A stretch of 64,000 nt of DNA from Rhodocyclales bacterium. Its GTDB lineage: Bacteria > Pseudomonadota > Gammaproteobacteria > Burkholderiales > Rhodocyclaceae. Positions 26,099 to 35,172 of this stretch are shown here, one piece after another; within the stretch, counting starts at the first letter, position 1; each line of letters opens with the position of its first letter. A program made the position numbers and the translations under genes. The notes beneath the pieces were generated by a model. That model made no database searches and was not told the DNA's origin. It worked only from the letters and a program-made list of their open reading frames with translations. The DNA is taken from positions 310,001 through 374,000 of the forward strand of contig JACRPA010000005.1 in assembly GCA_016214145.1 (NCBI GenBank), written 5' to 3'.

Positions 26099-27406
26099 AT
26101 GAAACTGAATAAATTGATCGGCGCGCTGGCGATTGCCGGTTTGGCGGTTCCAGGCGTTGCCCTGGCAACCAACGGCTATTTCTCGCATGGCTACGGCATG
26201 AAGTCCAAGGGCATGGCGGGCGTCGGCATCGCGCTGCCGCAGGATGCCATGGCTGCAGCGACCAACCCCGCGGGCATGGCTTTCGTGGGCGACCGCCTCG
26301 ATGTCGGCGTGGACTGGTTCCGGCCGATCCGCGATTCTGAAATCGTGTCCCCCTTTGGCGCCATCCCGGGTCTGACCGGCGATTTCGACGGCAGCGGTAA
26401 GAAGAACTTCCTCATCCCCGAGTTCGGCTACAACAAGATGCTGGGCTGGAACATGGCGATCGGCATCAGCGTTTATGGCAACGGCGGCATGAATTCAACT
26501 TACGACAATGGCCCCGCCCCCTTCGGTGGCGGTATCCCGGCGCTTAACGGTGGTACGGGCCAAAGAACCGGCGTCGACCTGAGTCAGTTGTTCATCGCAC
26601 CGACTTTCGCCTACAAGATCACCAAGGATCATGCCGTCGGGGTATCGCTGAACATCGCCTACCAGCGCTTCAGGGCCGATGGACTCGGCGCTTTTGCTCC
26701 CTTTTCAATGTCGCCGGCCAACTTTAGCGACAGAGGCCATGATTCCTCGACCGGCTGGGGCATCAAGCTCGGCTACACGGGGAATCTGACTGACGCAGTT
26801 ACCGTCGGGGCAACCTATCAATCCCGCACCTGGATGGGCAAGTTCGGCAAATACAAGGGTCTGTTCGCCGAACACGGCGACTTCGATATCCCCGAGAACT
26901 ACGGAATCGGCATCGCCATCAAGGCCACCCCTAAACTGACTGTTGCTGCCGATGTTCAGCAAATCAACTACAGCAGCGTCGACTCCGTGTCGAACGAGAT
27001 GCCGGCATTCCCCCCGATGTGCCTCCTGGCGGGAACGTGCCCGCTTGGTGCGAACAACGGCCCCGGTTTCGGCTGGCGTAATATGACGGTGTTCAAGTTG
27101 GGCATGAGCTACGCTTGGAGCGACAAGCTGACATTGCGTGCGGGCGTCAGTACGACTCGTCAGCCGATTCCCAAGGATCAGACTTTTTTCAACGTGGTGG
27201 CGCCGGGGGTAGTGGAGAATCACCTTACCTTGGGCGCGACGTGGGCGGTGTCGCCCTCCTCTGAACTGTCGTTGGCATACATGCATGCTTTCAGCAAAAA
27301 GGTGAAGGGCTCGGCGTCGTTCCCGATGGTGCCTCCGGGGTTCGCCGAGGCCAACCTGAAGATGTACCAGGATTCGCTGGGCATCGCCTACGGCTTGAAG
27401 TTCTGA
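26099..27406 (+). CDS. Outer-membrane channel of the OmpP1/FadL/TodX family
   Basis: A 435-residue protein with a Sec signal peptide (cleavage likely after GVALA, residue 23) and the mature N-terminus TNGYFSHGYGMKSKGMAGVG followed by AAATNPAGMAFVG, the FadL hatch signature. The rest alternates in beta-strand fashion and ends in a phenylalanine (YGLKF), typical of outer-membrane barrels. The family moves hydrophobic compounds into the periplasm. Next to tusA and dsrE2 it might admit sulfur compounds, but fatty acids or aromatics are equally possible. Base composition is slightly more AT-rich than the neighbours. The 165 bases upstream hold a TGTTG-N8-CAACA repeat (25960-25977) but no clear promoter. 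Confidence 0.85.
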   Translation: MKLNKLIGALAIAGLAVPGVALATNGYFSHGYGMKSKGMAGVGIALPQDAMAAATNPAGMAFVGDRLDVGVDWFRPIRDSEIVSPFGAIPGLTGDFDGSGKKNFLIPEFGYNKMLGWNMAIGISVYGNGGMNSTYDNGPAPFGGGIPALNGGTGQRTGVDLSQLFIAPTFAYKITKDHAVGVSLNIAYQRFRADGLGAFAPFSMSPANFSDRGHDSSTGWGIKLGYTGNLTDAVTVGATYQSRTWMGKFGKYKGLFAEHGDFDIPENYGIGIAIKATPKLTVAADVQQINYSSVDSVSNEMPAFPPMCLLAGTCPLGANNGPGFGWRNMTVFKLGMSYAWSDKLTLRAGVSTTRQPIPKDQTFFNVVAPGVVENHLTLGATWAVSPSSELSLAYMHAFSKKVKGSASFPMVPPGFAEANLKMYQDSLGIAYGLKF

Positions 27407-27438
27407 CCCAGCCAGGCTGGCGTCATGCAATAAAAATC

Positions 27439-27471
27439 GGGGCTGGAGCGCTTGCGCTTCAGCCCCTTTTT
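27439..27471 (+). terminator. Terminator after the FadL-type gene
   Basis: Twelve-bp stem (27439-27450 with 27455-27466, one G-T pair) around CTTG, followed by TTTTT. Confidence 0.88.
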
Positions 27472-27509
27472 CATACCCATAATCAACCGACCACCAAAGG
27501 AGAGCAGCG

Positions 27510-28421
27510 ATGAGAGCATTTCTCAGGGGAGTGATCTGCCTGTTTTTCGGCATCAGCGGCGCCGTCATGGCGCAGGATGCCGTGCTGAAACCGTTCGTGC
27601 TGGGTTCGAAAGGGCCCGGCGAGGTGGCCGCGAAGGCGGATGCCGTCAAGGCTGCGCTGGCCCAGCACGGCTTCACCGTCGCCGGCACCTACACGCCCTA
27701 TTCCGACGCGACCATCATTGTCGTCACCAATGATGAAATGAAAACCACGGCGGCGAAATCGGAGCGCGGCGGCTTCGGTGCGGCGCAGCGCGTTGCCGTC
27801 ACCAAGGTCGGCAACGACGTCCAGGTGACCTACACCAATCCGTCCTACATGGCGAACGCCTACCGCATGGCGGGCGACCTCAAGGACACCGCCGGCAAGC
27901 TGCAGGCGGCGCTGGGCCGCGTGGAGGAGTACGGCGCCAGGGGCCTGACGGCGGAGAAGCTGCGCAAGTACCACTACACCTTCGGCATGGAGTATTTCGA
28001 CGAGCCGAACGAACTCGCCAAGTACGCCAGTTATGAAGATGCGGCGAAGGCCGTCGAAGCCGGCCTGGCCGCCGGCAAGCAGGGCGTGACCAAGGTCTAT
28101 CGCGTCGATGTCGCCGGAAAGAAAGAGACGCTGTTCGGCGTCGCCATGAAGGGCGAGGGCGATGCGGGCAAGAACATGGACGACAAGTACATCATGAGCG
28201 AGATCGATTTCAAGGACATCCGGTCGACGGCCCACCTGCCCTACGACATCCTGGTCTCCGACAACAAGGTGTATGCCCTGTACGCCCGCTTTCGCATCGC
28301 CATCAGCTTCCCCGACCTGTCGATGATGGGCGCCAACAGCTTCATGAACATCATGAAGTCGCCCGAGGCGATCCGCGAGGCGCTGGCGCTCTCCGTCGGC
28401 GGCAAGAAGGACGCGCGCTGA
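27510..28421 (+). CDS. Secreted protein of unknown function, DUF302-like N-terminal part
   Basis: A 303-residue protein with a Sec signal peptide (MRAFLRGVICLFFGISGAVMAQ). The mature N-terminal 100 residues (AKADAVKAALAQHGFTVAGTYTPYSDATIIVVTNDEMK) have the alternating pattern of a DUF302-like fold; I make this comparison from the pattern alone. The remainder is unfamiliar. No membrane helix follows the signal, so it is probably periplasmic. It stands between two terminators as a single-gene unit downstream of the FadL-type gene. AGGAGAGCAGCG precedes the ATG. Confidence 0.65.
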   Translation: MRAFLRGVICLFFGISGAVMAQDAVLKPFVLGSKGPGEVAAKADAVKAALAQHGFTVAGTYTPYSDATIIVVTNDEMKTTAAKSERGGFGAAQRVAVTKVGNDVQVTYTNPSYMANAYRMAGDLKDTAGKLQAALGRVEEYGARGLTAEKLRKYHYTFGMEYFDEPNELAKYASYEDAAKAVEAGLAAGKQGVTKVYRVDVAGKKETLFGVAMKGEGDAGKNMDDKYIMSEIDFKDIRSTAHLPYDILVSDNKVYALYARFRIAISFPDLSMMGANSFMNIMKSPEAIREALALSVGGKKDAR

Positions 28422-28443
28422 CCAGTACATCAGCTGGCAACGG

Positions 28444-28471
28444 GGCCGGAGGGGAACCTCCGGCCTTTTTT
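28444..28471. terminator. Bidirectional terminator
   Basis: Nine-bp perfect stem GGCCGGAGG/CCTCCGGCC with loop GGAA and TTTTTT on the plus strand. The stop codon of the convergent MFS gene (28470-28472) overlaps the T run. Confidence 0.85.
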
Positions 28472-29705
28472 ATTTGTGCTGTGCGTAGAGCGGAAGGAGC
28501 TGCTCGCGCAGCGCCGTGAGGCGGCCGGCAAACCAGCCGGCGCCGATCAGGCAGCAGGCGCCGCCGACCGCCAGCGCGGTGCGCGCGCCGAAGTGCTCGG
28601 CGATCCATCCCGAAGCGAAGTGTCCCAGCGGGGCGATGCCAAGGAAGGCGACGATGTGGAAGCTGACCAATCTGCCGCGCAGCGCGTCCGGCACCACCGA
28701 CTGCAGGATCATGTTCGCCGAGGCGGTGTTCACCATGATGCCGAAGCCGATCAGGGGCAACGCGGCGAGCGACAGGCTGAACCAGGGCGACTGGGAGAAG
28801 ACGAGCAGGCCGAAGCCGGCACAGCCGGCGGCGACCGGCACCAGCGCCTCCAGTCCGGCGACGCTCTTGCGTGACGCCAGATAGAGCACGCCGCTCACCG
28901 CGCCCACGCTGCCGGCGCCCACCAGCACCCCTAGCAGCTCACCGCCGCCGGCGAAGATATCGCGGGCGAACACCGGCATGAGCGAGGCGTAGGGATTGGC
29001 GAAGAAACTCACCAGCGCCACCAGCGCCAGCAGGCTGCGGCTCGGCAGGAAATCCCAGGCGAAGCGTGCCGCCTCCTGGAGGCCGGCCAGCCATCCCTGC
29101 GCATGCGGCTTGCGCGGCGCGCCGCCGATGTGGATGGCGGAGAGCGAGGCGAGGACCGCCAGGTAGGAGAGGGCGTTCACCATGAAACACCAGGCTTCGC
29201 CGGCCAGGGCGAGCACCACGCCGGCGATGGGCGGCCCGATCAGGCGCGAGGCGTTCATCATGAGCGAATTGAGCGCGATGGCGTTGGGCAGGTGCTCGCG
29301 CGAGCCGACCAGTTCCAGCAGGAAGGATTGGCGCAGCGGCGTATCGAGGGCGTTGACGACGCCGAGGAAAGCCGCCGCGACCAGCAGGTGCCACACTTCG
29401 ACCATTCCGGCAAAAGTCAGTCCCGCCAGCACGGCGGCTTGCAGCAGCGACAGCGCCTGGGTGACGAGCATGCTGTGGCGGCGGTCGAAGCGGTCCGCCC
29501 ACAGGCCGCCGAGCGGCGCGAGGAAGAGGATGGGGATGTGGCCGACGAAGCTCGCCAGGCCGAGCATGAAGGGCGAGCCGGTCAGGCGGTAGACCAGCCA
29601 GGCCAGCGCGATCTGCTGCATCCAGGTGCCGACCAGCGATGCGCTCTGGCCGATGAAATAGACGCGGAAGTTGCGCTGGCCGAGCGCGCGCAGGAGGTGC
29701 TTCAT
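28470..29705 (-). CDS. MFS transporter, EntS-like exporter family
   Basis: A 411-residue major facilitator with about twelve hydrophobic segments, starting NFRVYFIGQSASLVGTWMQQIALAWLVYRLTGSP, a typical N-terminus of the MFS_3 (enterobactin-exporter-like) group. The loop 2-3 motif is present as GGLWADRFDRR. The substrate cannot be told from sequence. It is transcribed toward a shared terminator; upstream, two REP elements separate it from valS. A copy of the 25-bp motif lies inside the gene on the opposite strand. Confidence 0.85.
   Translation of the reverse strand: MKHLLRALGQRNFRVYFIGQSASLVGTWMQQIALAWLVYRLTGSPFMLGLASFVGHIPILFLAPLGGLWADRFDRRHSMLVTQALSLLQAAVLAGLTFAGMVEVWHLLVAAAFLGVVNALDTPLRQSFLLELVGSREHLPNAIALNSLMMNASRLIGPPIAGVVLALAGEAWCFMVNALSYLAVLASLSAIHIGGAPRKPHAQGWLAGLQEAARFAWDFLPSRSLLALVALVSFFANPYASLMPVFARDIFAGGGELLGVLVGAGSVGAVSGVLYLASRKSVAGLEALVPVAAGCAGFGLLVFSQSPWFSLSLAALPLIGFGIMVNTASANMILQSVVPDALRGRLVSFHIVAFLGIAPLGHFASGWIAEHFGARTALAVGGACCLIGAGWFAGRLTALREQLLPLYAQHK
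29412..29436 (+). repeat. 25-bp bipartite motif, copy 4
   Basis: AAAAGTCAGT, CCCGCCAGC, ACGGCG on the plus strand, antisense to the MFS gene, whose strand encodes AAVLAGLTFA here. Confidence 0.75.
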
Positions 29706-29734
29706 CGGATGTTCATGGCAACGGTTTGTTTTGA

Positions 29735-29828
29735 GTAGGTCGGGCTTCAGCCCGATGACCGAAGGAAATCCCCGTGGGACAGCGGCGCATAAGTCACCGC
29801 ATTTGTCGGGCTGAAGCCCGACCTACAG
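29735..29828. repeat. Inverted pair of family-A REP elements at the end of valS
   Basis: Units at 29735-29756 and 29804-29828 face each other. The bases after the first unit (GATGACCGAAGGAAATCCC and on to GTGGGACAGC) are shared, in reverse orientation, with 901-931. The TAG stop codon of valS (29823-29825) lies inside the second unit. Confidence 0.85.
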
Positions 29829-32633
29829 CCGCTCAAGTTGCGCACGCAGCTTGTCGACTAGCGCGCCGAAGTTCGCCAAACGTTCTTTTTCCTGCGCCAC
29901 GACGGCGGCGGGGGCGCGCTCGACGAAGCCGGCGTTGCCGAGCTTGGCGTTCGCCTTGGCGATCTCGCCCTCGATGCGGGCGATCTCCTTGCTCAACCGC
30001 TCGCGCTCGGCCGCCACGTCGATCTCGATCTTCAGCATCAGGCGGAAGTCGCCGACGATCTGCACCGGGGCGTCGCCGGCCGGCAGTTCGGCGCCGGTCG
30101 CCGTCACCTCCGACAGCCGCGCCAGGGCGGCGAGGTAGGGCGCGAAGACCGCCACCTTGTCCTTGTCGCCTGAGGCGAGCAGGGGCACCTTCTGCGCCGG
30201 CGAGAGGTTCATTTCCCCGCGCAGCCTGCGGCAGGCGTTGATCAGGTCCTTGAGCAGCCGGACGTCGGCTTCGGCCTTCTCGTCGATGCGCGACAGATCC
30301 GCTGCCGGGTAGGGCTGCAGCATGATGCTCTCGCCCGACCTCCCCGCCACGGTCGAGACGGTTTGCCACAGTTCCTCGGTGATGAAGGGGATGAGCGGGT
30401 GCGCCAGGCGCAGCATGGTTTCCAGCACGCGCACCAGGGTGCGCCGCGTGGCGCGCTGCCGCGCCTCGCTGCCGGTTTGGATCTGCACCTTGGCGAGTTC
30501 TACGTACCAGTCGCAGTATTCGTCCCAGACGAATTCGTAGATGGCGCGCGACAGCAGGTCGAAGCGGTAGTCGGCGAAGTGCCGCGCCACTTCGGCTTCG
30601 GTGCGCTGCAGGCGGCTGACGATCCAGCGGTCGGCCGCTGAAAAATCGAGGTAGGCGCCGTTGCAGGCATCCGAGCCGTGCGGGGCGAGGCCGCAGTCCT
30701 GGTCCTCGCAGTTCATCAGCACGAAGCGCGTGGCGTTCCACAGCTTGTTGCAGAAGTTGCGGTAGCCCTCGCAGCGCGAGAGGTCGAACTTGATGTCGCG
30801 GCCGGGCGAGGCGAGGCTGGCGAAAGTGAAGCGCAGGGCATCGGTGCCGAAGCCCGGGATGCCGTTGGGGAATTCCTTGCGCGTGCGCTTCTCGATCTTC
30901 GACGCGTCCTTCGGGTTCATCAGGCCGGTGGTGCGCTTCTTCACCAGTTCCTCGATGCCGATGCCATCGATGAGGTCGATCGGGTCGAGCACGTTGCCCT
31001 TCGACTTCGACATCTTCTGGCCTTCCGCGTCGCGGATGAGGCCATGCACGTAGACGTGGCGGAAGGGAATCCTGCCGGTGATGTGCCTGGTCATCATGAC
31101 CATGCGCGCGACCCAGAAGAAGATGATGTCGAAGCCGGTGACCAGCACCGATGAGGGCAGGTAGAGGTCCAGCGCGGTGTTCGACTTTGCCGGCCATTCC
31201 GATGTCCAGTCCAGCGTCGAGAAGGGCCACAGCGCCGAGGAGTACCAGGTGTCGAGCACGTCCGGGTCGCGCTCCAGTCCGCCTGTGTAGCCGTCCTGGC
31301 GGGCGAGGGTATAGGCCTCGTTCTCGTCGTGAGCGACGTAGACGCGGCCGTCGTCGGCGTGCCAGGCCGGGATCTGGTGGCCCCACCAGAGCTGGCGCGA
31401 GATGCACCAGTCCTGGATGTTGTTGAGCCATTGGTTGTAGGTGTTGACCCAGTTCTCCGGAATGAACTTGATCTCGCCGGAGGCGACGCATTCCAGCGCC
31501 TTGCCGGCAATGGAGCTGCCGTCGGCTCCAGGCTTGGACATGGCGACGAACCACTGGTCGGTGAGCATCGGCTCGATGACGGCGTGGGTGCGGTCGCCGC
31601 GCGGCACCATCAGCTTGTGCGGCTTGGTCGAGGCGAGCAGGCCCTGCGACTCCAGGTCGGCGACGATGGCTTTCCGGGCGTCGTAGCGGTCCATGCCCCG
31701 ATACTGCTCGGGGCCGTGCTCGTTGATGCGCGCATCCAGGGTGAGAATGGAGATCGGCGTGAGGCCATGGCGGTGGCCGACTTGCCAGTCGTTGAAGTCG
31801 TGCGCCGGCGTGATCTTGACGCAGCCGGTGCCGAAAGCCTTGTCGACGTAGCTGTCGGCGATGACCGGGATGCTGCGGCCGGTGAGCGGCAGATGGACGT
31901 GCTTGCCGACGAGGTGTTGATAGCGCTCGTCATCCGGATTCACGGCGACGGCGACGTCGCCGAGCAGGGTCTCCGGGCGCGTCGTGGCAACGATCAGTGC
32001 GCCTCCTCCTTCGACGAAGGGGTAGCGGATTTCCCACATCGAGCCGTCTTCCTCTGTGGACACGACTTCCAGGTCCGACACCGCAGTGAGGAGCTTCGGA
32101 TCCCAGTTGACCAGCCGCTTGCCGCGATAGATCAGCCCCTCGCGGAAAAGCCGCACGAAGGTCTCGGTGACGATCTTCGACAGGCCCTCGTCCATGGTGA
32201 AGCGCTCGCGCGACCAGTCGGGCGAGGTGCCGAGGCGGCGCATCTGCCGCGTGATGGTGCCGCCGGAATATTCCTTCCATTGCCAGACGCGCTCGAGGAA
32301 CTTCTCGCGGCCGAGGTCGTGGCGCGAGACGCCTTCCGCGTCGAGCTGGCGCTCGACGACGATCTGCGTGGCGATGCCGGCGTGATCGGTGCCCGGCTGC
32401 CACAGCGTGTTGGCGCCGCGCATGCGGTGGTAGCGGGTGAGCGCATCCATCAGCGTCTGGTTGAAGCCGTGGCCCATGTGCAGCGTGCCGGTGACGTTGG
32501 GCGGCGGCAGCAGGATGCAGAAGTTGTCGGCCTTGGACGTGTCGGCGCCGGCGGCGAAATAGCCGCGCGACTCCCACAGCGGGTACCAGCGGCGCTCGAT
32601 GTCGGCCGGTTCAAAGGATTTCGCGAGTTCCAT
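29823..32633 (-). CDS. valS: Valyl-tRNA synthetase
   Basis: A 936-residue class I aminoacyl-tRNA synthetase. [17 protein letters not shown] at residues 43-59 carries the HIGH motif as HMGH, and [12 protein letters not shown] gives the KMSKS loop. The editing domain, anticodon-binding domain and C-terminal coiled coil ([23 protein letters not shown]) are present, so the gene is complete. It charges tRNA-Val in the cytoplasm. The stop codon is provided by a REP element. Upstream lie a small ORF, holC and pepA on the same strand, an order common in Betaproteobacteria. Confidence 0.96.
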   Translation of the reverse strand: MELAKSFEPADIERRWYPLWESRGYFAAGADTSKADNFCILLPPPNVTGTLHMGHGFNQTLMDALTRYHRMRGANTLWQPGTDHAGIATQIVVERQLDAEGVSRHDLGREKFLERVWQWKEYSGGTITRQMRRLGTSPDWSRERFTMDEGLSKIVTETFVRLFREGLIYRGKRLVNWDPKLLTAVSDLEVVSTEEDGSMWEIRYPFVEGGGALIVATTRPETLLGDVAVAVNPDDERYQHLVGKHVHLPLTGRSIPVIADSYVDKAFGTGCVKITPAHDFNDWQVGHRHGLTPISILTLDARINEHGPEQYRGMDRYDARKAIVADLESQGLLASTKPHKLMVPRGDRTHAVIEPMLTDQWFVAMSKPGADGSSIAGKALECVASGEIKFIPENWVNTYNQWLNNIQDWCISRQLWWGHQIPAWHADDGRVYVAHDENEAYTLARQDGYTGGLERDPDVLDTWYSSALWPFSTLDWTSEWPAKSNTALDLYLPSSVLVTGFDIIFFWVARMVMMTRHITGRIPFRHVYVHGLIRDAEGQKMSKSKGNVLDPIDLIDGIGIEELVKKRTTGLMNPKDASKIEKRTRKEFPNGIPGFGTDALRFTFASLASPGRDIKFDLSRCEGYRNFCNKLWNATRFVLMNCEDQDCGLAPHGSDACNGAYLDFSAADRWIVSRLQRTEAEVARHFADYRFDLLSRAIYEFVWDEYCDWYVELAKVQIQTGSEARQRATRRTLVRVLETMLRLAHPLIPFITEELWQTVSTVAGRSGESIMLQPYPAADLSRIDEKAEADVRLLKDLINACRRLRGEMNLSPAQKVPLLASGDKDKVAVFAPYLAALARLSEVTATGAELPAGDAPVQIVGDFRLMLKIEIDVAAERERLSKEIARIEGEIAKANAKLGNAGFVERAPAAVVAQEKERLANFGALVDKLRAQLERL

Positions 32634-32759
32634 CTCTGCAGGGGGAAGGTACGGCGGAAAAGCCGAAATTATACCGGAGTGTGACTCGCTTCCTCAGCCG
32701 GCGCTGGGCCGTCCCGAGCCGGCTGCTCCAACATCATGGAGCGGAGCGATCCACCGTTG

Positions 32760-32788
32760 CCCCCTTCCCCGGGAAGGGGGCTAGGGGG
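32760..32788. repeat. Palindromic repeat CCCCCTTCCC-C-GGGAAGGGGG with CTAGGGGG tail
   Basis: Ten-bp arms at 32760-32769 and 32771-32780, then CTAGGGGG. Related palindromes occur at 42751-42771 and, with TCTCC arms, inside soeA. The TAG stop codon of the adjacent minus-strand ORF (32781-32783) lies in the tail of the repeat. Confidence 0.7.
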
Positions 32789-33188
32789 TAGGTTTCTTGG
32801 TTCTTTCCTGGGCGGAACGGATGAGATCCGAGATAAGCAAGGGCAGGCTTTCGCGCAGGGCCGCGCCGACTTCCTCGGCGACCTGCTCGGCGATGCCGTC
32901 GAGGCGGCGGGCGACCAGGCGCGGCAGGGTGGCGACCAGCCAGTTCTCCACGGCGCGCGCGATGTCCGGCGGCAGGGGGCCGAGCAGGTCGCGCATGCGC
33001 TCGGCCAGGTGTTCGGCGCCCGGGCTGCCGGAGAGTGCAGCCGAGAGTGCCGGCACCGCCTGGCTCGGGTCGACGACCTCGGTGAGCACCGGCAGATCCT
33101 CGGCCGGCGGCGCGGGTTGGGCGCCGCCGGCGACGAAGGCGCGGCGCTTCATCAGCGCGTCGGCCTTGCCGAATATGTCGTCGCTCAC
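32781..33188 (-). CDS. Hypothetical protein between holC and valS
   Basis: A 135-residue protein that I do not recognise by family. It starts at a GTG three bases after the holC stop, so it is translated from the same mRNA. The sequence is helical and Ala/Leu/Arg-rich (VENWLVATLPRLVARRLDGIAEQVAEEVGAALRES), with a low-complexity Pro/Ala linker at residues 24-45 and no signal or membrane helix. Similar small proteins occupy this position in other Betaproteobacteria. Its stop codon comes from a palindromic repeat, so the original C-terminus may have been altered. Confidence 0.65.
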   Translation of the reverse strand: MSDDIFGKADALMKRRAFVAGGAQPAPPAEDLPVLTEVVDPSQAVPALSAALSGSPGAEHLAERMRDLLGPLPPDIARAVENWLVATLPRLVARRLDGIAEQVAEEVGAALRESLPLLISDLIRSAQERTKKPTP

Positions 33189-33191
33189 CGC

Positions 33192-33614
33192 TCAGGCTTT
33201 CGTGAGGTCGTGGGCCGCGATGGCATAGCCGCGATCCCGGTAGAACTTGAAGCGTTCCCGCGCCGGCCCGCGGTCGGTTTCCTCCGTGCCGACAATCTCG
33301 AGCAGCCGCTCGAAACGGGAAAAGGCCGGCGGCAGGTCGCCGTCGAGATTCAGCAGCACGTCGTGGTGCGCCGCATCTTCCAGCGAGCCGCCGATGACGA
33401 TGGGCGTCTCGGCGGCCAGGGCCGCGCCGATGCGGCAATGGGGCACGAAGCCGGTCGCAGGCTGGACCCACAGTTGGCGATCCAGCTGGGCGGCCAGGCT
33501 GTCGGCCGGCACGTAGACCAGCACCTTGCGGCCCTGGGCATACAGCTCGCCTATCAGGCGGCAGGCTGCCTGTACCTTGTCGCCGGCGCCATGGTAGAAG
33601 TCGATGCTGGTCAC
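33192..33614 (-). CDS. holC: DNA polymerase III subunit chi
   Basis: A 140-residue protein starting [37 protein letters not shown], the conserved N-terminus of HolC. Chi links the clamp loader to single-strand-binding protein. The GTG start overlaps the pepA stop (GTGA), so translation is coupled; pepA-holC adjacency is widespread in proteobacteria and supports the call. Confidence 0.9.
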   Translation of the reverse strand: MTSIDFYHGAGDKVQAACRLIGELYAQGRKVLVYVPADSLAAQLDRQLWVQPATGFVPHCRIGAALAAETPIVIGGSLEDAAHHDVLLNLDGDLPPAFSRFERLLEIVGTEETDRGPARERFKFYRDRGYAIAAHDLTKA

Positions 33615-35110
33615 AGCTTGCCTGCGCGCTTCAGCAGGAAGTGCGTCAGCAGCGGCACCGGACGTCCGGTCGAGCCTTTTTCCTTGCCGGAGCGCCAGGC
33701 GGTGCCGGCGATGTCGAGGTGCGCCCAGCGGTATTTTTTCGTGAATCGGGCGAGGAAACAGGCCGCGGTGATGGTGCCCGCCGCACGGCTGCCGCTGATG
33801 TTCGGGATGTCGGCGAAATTGCTCTTGAGCATCTCCTGGTAATCCTCCCACAGCGGCAGTTGCCAGGCGCGGTCGCCGGAGACCTGTCCCGCTTCGAGCA
33901 ATTCATCGGCGAGGCCGTCGTTATTCGCCATCAGTCCCGAAGCCACCGCGCCGAGGGCGATGACGCAGGCCCCGGTGAGCGTGGCAATGTCCACCACGCA
34001 ATCGGGCTCGAAGCGTTCGGCATAGGTGAGCGCGTCGCACAGGATGAGGCGTCCTTCCGCGTCGGTGTTGAGGATCTCAATGGTCTGACCCGACATGGAC
34101 GTGACGATGTCGCCCGGTCGGGTGGCCGCGCCGCCCGGCATGTTTTCGGTGGTCGGGATGAGACCGACGACATTCAGCGGCAGCTTCATGGCGGCAAGCG
34201 CGCGGAAGGTGCCGAGCACGCTGGCGGCGCCGGACATGTCGTACTTCATCTCGTCCATTTCGGCGCCGGGCTTGAGCGAAATGCCGCCGGTGTCGAAGGT
34301 GATGCCCTTGCCGACCAGCACGACGGGTTTCGCCCTGGCCTTGCCGCCGTGATACTGCAGAACGATGAAGCGCGGCGGCTGGTGCGAGCCGCGCGCGACG
34401 GAAAGCAGCGAGCCCATGCCGAGCTTTTCCATGCGGGTGCGATCGAGCACCGAGCATTCCAGCTTGAATTCCCTGGCCAGTTTTTGCGCCTGTTGCGCAA
34501 GATAGGTCGGCGTACAGATGTTGGCCGGCAGATTGCCCAGTTCGCGCGTCATGTTCATGCCCTGCGCGATGGCCACGCCCTGCACGAGCGCGACGGCAGC
34601 GGATCTGGCATCCTTGCCCGCCATGGAGAAGGCGATGCCATCCAGGACGGGTTTGGCGCCGTCCGGATCCTTCTTCGACTTGAGCTGGTCGGAGCGGTAG
34701 AGCGTGTCATGGACGGCCAGCGCCGCCTGACGCACCCGCCAGGCGGCGTTGCGCCTGGCGACAGGCAATTCGCTCAGGGTAACGAGAACATTCCTGCTGC
34801 CGGTGTCCTTCAAGGCGCGAACAGTTGCGGCAACCGCGTCGCGATAGGCCTTCTCGCCGAATTCCGCTTCCTTGCCGAGGCCGACCAGCAACACCCGCCC
34901 GGCGGCGATTCCCGGCGTGCCGTGCAGCAGGAGCGTCGAGCCGTTTTTCCCCTCCATGTCGCCCCGACGCAGGATGCCTGTCAGAAATCCCCCGGAGGCC
35001 TTGTCCAGCCTTTGCGCCGGTGCCGACAATTTGCGCGAATCGAACACGCCGACAGCGACACAGTCGCATTTGGCCTTATCCGGGCTGCCGCTTTTTATGC
35101 TAAATTCCAC
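33611..35110 (-). CDS. pepA: Leucyl aminopeptidase (cytosol aminopeptidase)
   Basis: About 499 residues, the normal length for PepA (M17 family). The C-terminal domain holds the family signature NTDAEGRL and the two-metal ligands ([11 protein letters not shown] for Lys/Asp, KYDMSGAA for Asp, NTDAEGR for Asp/Glu). It removes N-terminal residues from peptides and in some bacteria also binds DNA. The GTG at 35110 gives [14 protein letters not shown] as in homologues, with GAGAGGAG six bases upstream; the TTG at 35116 is less likely. Divergent from lptF with a 62-base gap that should carry both promoters. Confidence 0.94.
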   Translation of the reverse strand: MEFSIKSGSPDKAKCDCVAVGVFDSRKLSAPAQRLDKASGGFLTGILRRGDMEGKNGSTLLLHGTPGIAAGRVLLVGLGKEAEFGEKAYRDAVAATVRALKDTGSRNVLVTLSELPVARRNAAWRVRQAALAVHDTLYRSDQLKSKKDPDGAKPVLDGIAFSMAGKDARSAAVALVQGVAIAQGMNMTRELGNLPANICTPTYLAQQAQKLAREFKLECSVLDRTRMEKLGMGSLLSVARGSHQPPRFIVLQYHGGKARAKPVVLVGKGITFDTGGISLKPGAEMDEMKYDMSGAASVLGTFRALAAMKLPLNVVGLIPTTENMPGGAATRPGDIVTSMSGQTIEILNTDAEGRLILCDALTYAERFEPDCVVDIATLTGACVIALGAVASGLMANNDGLADELLEAGQVSGDRAWQLPLWEDYQEMLKSNFADIPNISGSRAAGTITAACFLARFTKKYRWAHLDIAGTAWRSGKEKGSTGRPVPLLTHFLLKRAGKL

Positions 35111-35172
35111 TCGCAACTCCTCTCCGGCTAATTAGGCTCCGATTATCCCTTTTCCCCTAAGAAAAAGTCAAA

